Below, piece after piece: positions 59,186-64,000 of a stretch of 64,000 nt of DNA. Every line of letters begins with the position of its first letter. Position 1 is the first letter of the stretch. The DNA comes from Brachybacterium fresconis (GTDB lineage: Bacteria; Actinomycetota; Actinomycetes; Actinomycetales; Dermabacteraceae). A program made the position numbers and the translations under genes. The stretch covers positions 1,550,001-1,614,000 of the forward strand of contig NZ_JAGIOC010000001.1 of the NCBI RefSeq assembly GCF_017876515.1. Direction: 5' to 3'. The notes under the pieces were generated by a model. The model ran no database searches, was not told where the DNA came from, and was given only the letters and a program-made list of their open reading frames with translations.

Positions 59186-60138
59186 TTCGACTCCTCCTCG
59201 GCGGCCTCATCGGCCGGGGTGGACTCCTTGACCGCGTTCACGAACCCGGCGGCCAGAGCGGCCTCCTCGGACGCGAACCAGACCTCGGCCTTGGTACGGC
59301 CGTACCACGGGGAGTCCTCGGTGTGGAACTTCTTCGAGCCCTGGTTGCCCTTGATGGCGAAGCCCTCGGGTGCGGAGCCGTCGGCCAGCGGGGCCGCGGA
59401 ACCTGCACCGAAGGGGCTCTCCTCGGCAGCGGCGGCCGGCGCCTCGGAGGCCGGGGCGGCAGCAGCAGCCTTCGCCGTGGCGAAGGAGGAGGCAGGAAGG
59501 GTCAGGGTGGCCTGGGCCACGAAGTCCTCCAGCGCACCGGCGGTGAACACGACGTCGTCGGCGAGCATGACGTCGTAGGTGTTCACCTGGTCCGCGTACA
59601 GGACGTGGGTGGTCGGCAGGTTGCGCGAGCTCAGCGCGCCCAGGTCGTCATCACGACGCACGACGACCAGCAGGTGCCGGCGATCGGAGACGTGGGACAG
59701 GGTGACGCGGGCCGCCTGGGTGGAGGCGACGTCCCCGGTCAGCAGGGACGAGACCACGTGGACGCGGCCGTTGCGGGCCCGATCGGAGAGGGCACCGCGC
59801 AGAGCGGCGGCCTTCATCTTCTTCGGGGTGCGCTGGCCGTAGTCGCGCGGGACGGGGCCGTGGACGGTGCCGCCGCCGGCGAACTGCGGGGCGCGCAGGG
59901 AGCCCTGACGGGCACGACCGGTGCCCTTCTGCTTCCAGGGCTTCTTGCCGCCGCCACGCACCTCGGCGCGGGTCTTGGTCTTGTGGGTGCCCTGACGGGC
60001 CGCCGCCTGCTGGGCGACGACCACCTGGTGGATCAGGGGCACGTTGGTCTGCACGTCGAAGATCGACGCGGGCAGCTCGACGGTGCCGGACTTCTTTCCG
60101 GCGGTGTCGAGCACCTCGACGGTCAGGTTCGCTGCCAT
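59182..60138 (-). CDS. rplD: 50S ribosomal protein L4 with an added C-terminal domain
   Basis: Lines the exit tunnel and, in some bacteria, represses its own operon. 318 residues; a normal L4 has about 205-220. The L4 body (1 to about 213) is complete: [67 protein letters not shown]. An Ala/Pro-rich linker then leads to a compact domain at about 260-298 ([40 protein letters not shown], read in pieces: [14 protein letters not shown], then [17 protein letters not shown]). This resembles the small domain found at the C-terminus of various actinobacterial and Bacillota proteins (sometimes called the sunset domain), then a short acidic tail. It is in frame and ordinary in base composition. Confidence 0.95.
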   Translation of the reverse strand: MAANLTVEVLDTAGKKSGTVELPASIFDVQTNVPLIHQVVVAQQAAARQGTHKTKTRAEVRGGGKKPWKQKGTGRARQGSLRAPQFAGGGTVHGPVPRDYGQRTPKKMKAAALRGALSDRARNGRVHVVSSLLTGDVASTQAARVTLSHVSDRRHLLVVVRRDDDLGALSSRNLPTTHVLYADQVNTYDVMLADDVVFTAGALEDFVAQATLTLPASSFATAKAAAAAPASEAPAAAAEESPFGAGSAAPLADGSAPEGFAIKGNQGSKKFHTEDSPWYGRTKAEVWFASEEAALAAGFVNAVKESTPADEAAEEESK

Positions 60139-60143
60139 CGGGC

Positions 60144-60824
60144 TCAGGCCTCCTTCGCGGGGCTCTTGACAGCCGAGCGGACGAGCACGAGGCCGCCCTT
60201 GGCGCCGGGAACGGCACCCTTGACGAGCACGAGGCCCTTCTCGACGTCGACCGCATGAACGGTCAGGTTCTGGACACTGGTGCGATCGCTGCCCATGCGG
60301 CCAGCCATGCGCTGACCCCTGAAGACGCGACCGGGGGTGGAGGCGCCGCCGATGGACCCGGGCTTGCGGTGGTTGCGGTGCTGGCCGTGGGTGGCGCTGA
60401 CGCCGGCGAAGCCGTGACGCTTCATGACGCCCGCGGTGCCCTTGCCCTTGGAGGTGCCGACGATGTCGACCTTCTGGCCGGATGCGAAGACCGACGCGTC
60501 GATCTCCTGACCGAGGCTGTACTCGGCGGCGTCCGCCGTGCGCAGCTCCACGAGGTGACGGCGCGGGGTCACGCCGGCCTTCTCGAAGTGGCCCTTCAGC
60601 GGGGCCGACACCTTGCGGGGGTCGATCTGGCCGTAGGCGATCTGCACGGCGTCGTACCCGTCGGTCTCGAGGGACCGGATCTGGGTGACGACGTTCGCAC
60701 CGGTCTGCACGACGGTCACGGGGACCAGCTTTCCGCTGTCGTCCCAGACCTGGGTCATGCCGAGCTTGGTGCCGAGCACGCCGGACACCGGACGGGCCTT
60801 CTGCCCTGTCAGTTCGTTGCTCAT
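60144..60824 (-). CDS. rplC: 50S ribosomal protein L3
   Basis: Early-assembly protein near the peptidyl transferase centre. 226 residues. [25 protein letters not shown] (in part [15 protein letters not shown]), [17 protein letters not shown] and [22 protein letters not shown]. The ATG at 60824 has AGGTGG ahead; an in-frame GTG two codons earlier is possible. It lies 11 bases after rpsJ. Confidence 0.98.
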   Translation of the reverse strand: MSNELTGQKARPVSGVLGTKLGMTQVWDDSGKLVPVTVVQTGANVVTQIRSLETDGYDAVQIAYGQIDPRKVSAPLKGHFEKAGVTPRRHLVELRTADAAEYSLGQEIDASVFASGQKVDIVGTSKGKGTAGVMKRHGFAGVSATHGQHRNHRKPGSIGGASTPGRVFRGQRMAGRMGSDRTSVQNLTVHAVDVEKGLVLVKGAVPGAKGGLVLVRSAVKSPAKEA

Positions 60825-60835
60825 GTCCACCTGCC

Positions 60836-61144
60836 TCAGAGCTTGATCTCGATATTGACGTCCGCCGGCAGGTCGAGACGCATGAGCGAGTCCACAGCCT
60901 TGGGCGTGGGGTCGACGATGTCGATCAGTCGCTTGTGCGTGCGCATCTCGAAATGCTCACGGGAGTCCTTGTACTTGTGGGGAGAACGGATCACGCAGAA
61001 CACGTTCTTCTCGGTCGGCAGCGGCACCGGGCCCACGACCGTCGCACCCGCGCTGGAGACCGTCTCGACGATCTTGCGCGCCGAGGTGTCGATCACCTCG
61101 TGGTCGTACGACTTGAGCCGGATGCGGATCTTCTGTCCCGCCAT
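60836..61144 (-). CDS. rpsJ: 30S ribosomal protein S10
   Basis: Also the antitermination factor NusE. 102 residues, normal. [40 protein letters not shown] and [15 protein letters not shown] are signatures. It starts at the ATG at 61144 and heads the whole S10 block, behind a leader of about 260 bases. Confidence 0.98.
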   Translation of the reverse strand: MAGQKIRIRLKSYDHEVIDTSARKIVETVSSAGATVVGPVPLPTEKNVFCVIRSPHKYKDSREHFEMRTHKRLIDIVDPTPKAVDSLMRLDLPADVNIEIKL

Positions 61145-61410
61145 GGCGTCCTGTCTCTCTTCTCGTCTGGCATGGATGCAGCCGATCCCGGTACCCGAGG
61201 ACGGGCGTGTCGGCCTCTGCGGGGCACACAGCCCTGCCTACGGCCGCCGGATATCGGCTGCTTCTGCGTCGCTTCCCTCGTCGATGCGCGATCAGCGCCG
61301 GTGGCGCAGTTCGCATCCTCGGGACGGACCTCATCCGGTGATCATTCGCCGGGGTACTGGACCCACGGAGAACGGAACCGGGCATGTCGGCCCGCGCAGA
61401 CAACTTGTAC

Positions 61411-61439
61411 AGTCTGCCAGAGCCCTTCGCCGACGACAA
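61411..61439 (-). promoter_or_regulatory. Candidate promoter of the S10 operon
   Basis: TTGTCG (61439-61434), a 17-base spacer, then CAGACT (61416-61411) on the minus strand. TACAAG just downstream is an alternative -10. It would leave a leader of about 260 bases before rpsJ. Confidence 0.4.
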
Positions 61440-61508
61440 GACGGGCCCGGGTGCACCCCGTCACATCGGGGGCCCCGAGCCCGTCCGGAGGCCTCGACCG
61501 GGCGCATC

Positions 61509-61532
61509 ACCCGCCGCTGCCTCGCGGCGGGT
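61509..61532 (-). terminator. Terminator of the sugar ABC transporter operon
   Basis: ACCCGCCGC (61509-61517) pairs perfectly with GCGGCGGGT (61524-61532) around a 6-base loop, 18 bases after the last transporter gene. Confidence 0.75.
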
Positions 61533-61549
61533 CGGCCGTCACCGGGCGA

Positions 61550-62485
61550 TCATTTGTCCGAGCCGCGCCCGACGCCGCCCTGCAGCTGGCGCTGGAAGAT
61601 CGCGTAGACGATGAGCACCGGCAGGATCGTGATGGTCACGGCGGCGAACATCGCGCCCCAATCCGACTGGTAGCCCTGCTGGGCCTGCATGTTCGCAAGC
61701 CCCTGGGCGAGCACGAACTTACTCTGGTCCGTGTTGAGCACGACCGGCAGCAGGAACTGGTTCCACAGGCCCAGGAAGTTGAAGATGGTCACGCTGGCGA
61801 GCCCGGGAGCCGCCATCGGGACCATCACCGTGAAGAAGGTGCGGAAGTCCCCCGCACCGTCGATGGCGGCGGCCTCGGCGATCTCTTCCGGCAGCTGTCG
61901 GAAGAACGCGTAGAGGAAGAACACCGTGAACGGCAGGGCGAAGCCGGCATAGGCCAGGATCAGCCCTACGTAGGTGTTCCGCAGCCCCATCGATTCCAGC
62001 ACGAAGAACAGGGGCACCACGGCGAGGAACAACGGGAAGGTGAGCCCGGCGATCATCCCGTAGTAGATCACCCGACGCCCGGGGAAAGCGTACCGCGCCA
62101 GGACGTATGCGCACATGGAGCCCAGCAGCATCACCAGGAACAGCGCTCCGCCGACGACGATCAGCGTGTTCCCGAAGAACCGGCCGATGCCGGCCTCGGT
62201 CCAGGCGGTCACGAAGTTCTCGAGGTTCAGCTTCTCGGGAAGGCTGAACGGAGACGTGAGGATCTCCCGCGAGTTCTTGAACGAGCTGTAGAAGGTCCAC
62301 AGCAGCGGAAGGACCACCAGCAGCGCCCAGATGGTCAGGACCACGTTGGCGATGACACCGAACGTCCGGTCCCCGCCGGAGGACGCGGAACGGGCACGTC
62401 CACGCCGAGATCCGGAGGTGTCGGCGGAGTGCGCTCGCGCGGGGTCCGTCGGTGCGGTCCGCGCGGCATCGGGGCTCTTCGCCAT
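61550..62485 (-). CDS. Carbohydrate ABC transporter permease (MalG/NgcG-like)
   Basis: Inner-membrane half of a sugar importer. 311 residues. After a roughly 45-residue charged cytoplasmic N-terminus there are six hydrophobic segments. The EAA-type loop EEIAEAAAIDGAGDFRTFFTVMVPM contacts the ATPase, and the family motif LPFTVFFLYAFFRQLPEEI precedes it (in part FFRQLPEEIAEAAAIDGAG). No ATPase gene is in the window; such importers often share a distant MsiK-type ATPase. The ATG at 62485 overlaps the upstream stop (TGATG), with GGAAGG ahead. Confidence 0.93.
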   Translation of the reverse strand: MAKSPDAARTAPTDPARAHSADTSGSRRGRARSASSGGDRTFGVIANVVLTIWALLVVLPLLWTFYSSFKNSREILTSPFSLPEKLNLENFVTAWTEAGIGRFFGNTLIVVGGALFLVMLLGSMCAYVLARYAFPGRRVIYYGMIAGLTFPLFLAVVPLFFVLESMGLRNTYVGLILAYAGFALPFTVFFLYAFFRQLPEEIAEAAAIDGAGDFRTFFTVMVPMAAPGLASVTIFNFLGLWNQFLLPVVLNTDQSKFVLAQGLANMQAQQGYQSDWGAMFAAVTITILPVLIVYAIFQRQLQGGVGRGSDK

Positions 62486-63450
62486 CACACATCCTTCCGT
62501 CGGAAGCTGAACAGGACGATCACGGCCATGAGCATGGTCACGAGAGCGAGCACCACGCCCATGGCCGAGGCGAGCCCGAACCGCGAGTCGAAGAATGCCG
62601 TCTGATACAGGTACCGGGAGATGACCTCCGTGCTCTTGGCCGTGCCGCCGTTCGGGGTCATCACCTGGACGTACACGAACATGTCCAGCGCGACGATCCC
62701 CATGTACACGGCGGCCGTCGAGACGTTCTCCCGGATCATCGGCAGGATCACCTGCACGGACAGTCGCATGCGCCCACAGCCGTCAAGACGTGCGGCCTCG
62801 ACGACCTCGGCGGGGACCGCGTGGATCGCCGCGACGAAGAGCACCATGTAGAACCCGAGCAGGTTCCAGACCACGGCCAGCATGACCGCGATCAGCGCGA
62901 AGTCCGGGTCTCCCAACCAGCCGATCCCCGGGTCCAGGCCGATCAGGCCCAGGGTGCCGTTGAGCAGCCCGCCGTTGGGTGAGTAGATGAAGGCGAACAG
63001 GATGCCGACCACGACGGCCGGGATCACGTAGGGGAAGAAGCTCACCATGCGGAAGAAGTTCGCCCCGCGCACGCCCCGGATCTCGCCGCGCGTGCTGCCG
63101 CCGACCGTGACCAGGATTGCCAGCGCGAACGCCAGCACGATCACGATCGTGGGCAGCGCGACCAGCAGGATCAGGTTGTTGGTCAGCGCCTTGAGAAAGG
63201 TGGGGTCCTGGAACAGCGTGACGTAGTTGCCCAGTCCGATGAACTCGGGCGCGGCCGCCAGGCCCCGCCAGTCCGTCAACGAGTAGTAGATCGCCTGCGC
63301 GACCGGCCAGACGACGATGACGACGTACAGCAGCAGCGGCAGTCCGAGGAAGACCGCGAAGAACAGGGCTCGAGCGGGTGTGATCCTGCGCAGAGCCCCT
63401 CGGGTGCGCGGAGGCGTTCCCGAGGGGACTGCTGTGGGAACGGCCGCCAT
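62485..63450 (-). CDS. Carbohydrate ABC transporter permease (MalF/NgcF-like)
   Basis: Partner permease. 321 residues. Hydrophobic segments start near residue 28 (ALFFAVFLGLPLLLYVVIVV). The EAA loop is VPAEVVEAARLDGCGRMRLSVQVILPM, in part PAEVVEAARLDGCGRM. YYSLTDWRG and FIGLGNYVTLFQDP are typical of the MalF branch. The ATG at 63450 overlaps the stop of the binding-protein gene by one base, so the genes are translationally coupled. Confidence 0.93.
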   Translation of the reverse strand: MAAVPTAVPSGTPPRTRGALRRITPARALFFAVFLGLPLLLYVVIVVWPVAQAIYYSLTDWRGLAAAPEFIGLGNYVTLFQDPTFLKALTNNLILLVALPTIVIVLAFALAILVTVGGSTRGEIRGVRGANFFRMVSFFPYVIPAVVVGILFAFIYSPNGGLLNGTLGLIGLDPGIGWLGDPDFALIAVMLAVVWNLLGFYMVLFVAAIHAVPAEVVEAARLDGCGRMRLSVQVILPMIRENVSTAAVYMGIVALDMFVYVQVMTPNGGTAKSTEVISRYLYQTAFFDSRFGLASAMGVVLALVTMLMAVIVLFSFRRKDV

Positions 63451-64000
63451 CACTCGGGGACGTCGAACTTCTCGATGCTGTCGTCCTCGCGGATCGCATC
63501 GAACAGACCCTGCTCCCGCTCCCGGGCCTCGTCGGCCGTCAGGGCGCCGCTGAGGAACTCCGTCCACAAGGTGACGGTGTCCGGGCCCATCCCGTACCAG
63601 TCACGATGGTTGTAGTGGAAGGTGTTGTCCCCGGCGGCCGTGATCATCTCGTTGGTGGAGGCCAGGGCCGTCGACCCGAAGGCATCCTCGGGAATGGTGT
63701 CCTTGAGGATCGTCGGGGACGATGTGATCTTCGAGAAATTCTGTGCCTGCTCCTGGGAGAGCATGATGCGCAGGAACTCGAGGCCGCCGGCCCCGTTCTC
63801 GGCCTCGCTGGGGACGAAGAACGGCTCCCCCGCCGTGCCGTGGATGGTCTCCGGCGGCATGGCGCCCCCCGAGCTGAGCTGCGGGGTGGGCACGCCCACC
63901 ATCTCGTAGTCCTCCGGGGTGATTCCCTTCTGCTCGTTCTCGATCCATGAGCCCGACGGATACATGACGGCGTCGCCCGTGACCCACTGCGCCTGCGCCT
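63450..64000 (-). CDS. Sugar ABC transporter substrate-binding protein, C-terminal part (runs off the right edge)
   Basis: Extracellular lipoprotein-type solute-binding protein; only the last roughly 183 residues are inside the window, so the signal peptide is not visible. QWVTGDAVMYPSGSWIENEQ is the hinge/sugar-site region of the family, and EFLRIMLSQEQAQNFSK and GDNTFHYNHRDWYGMGPDTV follow. The MYPSGSWIENE motif resembles N-acetylglucosamine/chitobiose-binding NgcE proteins of Streptomyces, but the substrate is not proven. Confidence 0.85.
   Translation of the reverse strand, partial: AQAQWVTGDAVMYPSGSWIENEQKGITPEDYEMVGVPTPQLSSGGAMPPETIHGTAGEPFFVPSEAENGAGGLEFLRIMLSQEQAQNFSKITSSPTILKDTIPEDAFGSTALASTNEMITAAGDNTFHYNHRDWYGMGPDTVTLWTEFLSGALTADEAREREQGLFDAIREDDSIEKFDVPE

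Larger units (their letters stand above)
61145..61549. other. Region between the S10 operon and the sugar transporter genes
   Basis: 405 bases without a credible gene. It contains the S10 leader and promoter candidate on the minus strand and, at its right end, the terminator of the transporter operon. Nothing else was recognised. Confidence 0.5.

Overview
The window is very GC-rich, gene-dense DNA. Its features point to a high-GC Gram-positive actinobacterium: many GTG starts, start codons lying directly behind TANNNT hexamers, a zinc-type S14 and L36, and the mycobacterial-type gene string thiolase-fabG4-htdX. The overall style fits the Micrococcales/Dermabacteraceae (a Brachybacterium-like organism). 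That placement is an inference from content and composition, not from a database match.

Layout. 1-3.7 kb: start of glmS, coaA and glmM, separated by repeat-rich intergenic DNA. 3.8-11 kb: a SWIM/SNF2 helicase, a family III CoA-transferase, and an oxidoreductase paired with an ECF41-type sigma factor whose probable -35/-10 target lies in front of the oxidoreductase. 11-13.4 kb: rpsI, rplM and truA. 13.6-22.6 kb: purine genes purD-purC and purS-purQ flanking a thiamine-precursor transporter (ykoF, ykoE and a ykoD-ykoC fusion) under a TPP riboswitch, plus a PCMT-like methyltransferase and a metallo-beta-lactamase-fold protein. 22.6-26.5 kb: a nested transposon. An IS21 element with 8-bp terminal repeats and a 6-bp target duplication sits inside an IS110-family transposase gene. 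26.7-34 kb: accessory metabolism (rRNA methyltransferase-like, pirin, serine hydrolase, FMN glutamate synthase-like, TipA-type regulator with its operator, nucleoside hydrolase). 34.3-41 kb: a beta-oxidation/fatty-acid locus with two divergent arms (thiolase-fabG4-htdX, and TetR-acyl-CoA oxidase) sharing a dyad operator. 41.2-43.6 kb: purL, far from its partners purS and purQ.

43.7-61.2 kb is the ribosomal superoperon on the minus strand. It is read from rpsJ through rplC-D-W-B, rpsS, rplV, rpsC, rplP, rpmC and rpsQ. After a break holding one plus-strand gene of unknown function, it continues with rplN-X-E, rpsN(Z), rpsH, rplF-R, rpsE, rpmD, rplO, secY, adk and map, then infA, rpmJ, rpsM, rpsK, rpoA and rplQ. 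rpsD is not present. Ribosomal protein L4 carries an unusual C-terminal domain. 61.5-64 kb: two permeases and the end of a binding protein of a sugar ABC importer.

The most unusual observations are: the IS21-in-IS110 nesting, which can be resolved to the base; the fused A-A-T energy module of the ECF transporter, with a (GGCTCC)6 tract at the joint; the L4 domain fusion; an ECF41 promoter motif; a TipA-type operator; and two intergenic loci where a palindrome runs directly into a tandem-repeat array. No CRISPR array, tRNA, rRNA or prophage was seen. I did not find a convincing wholly new defence or biosynthetic system.
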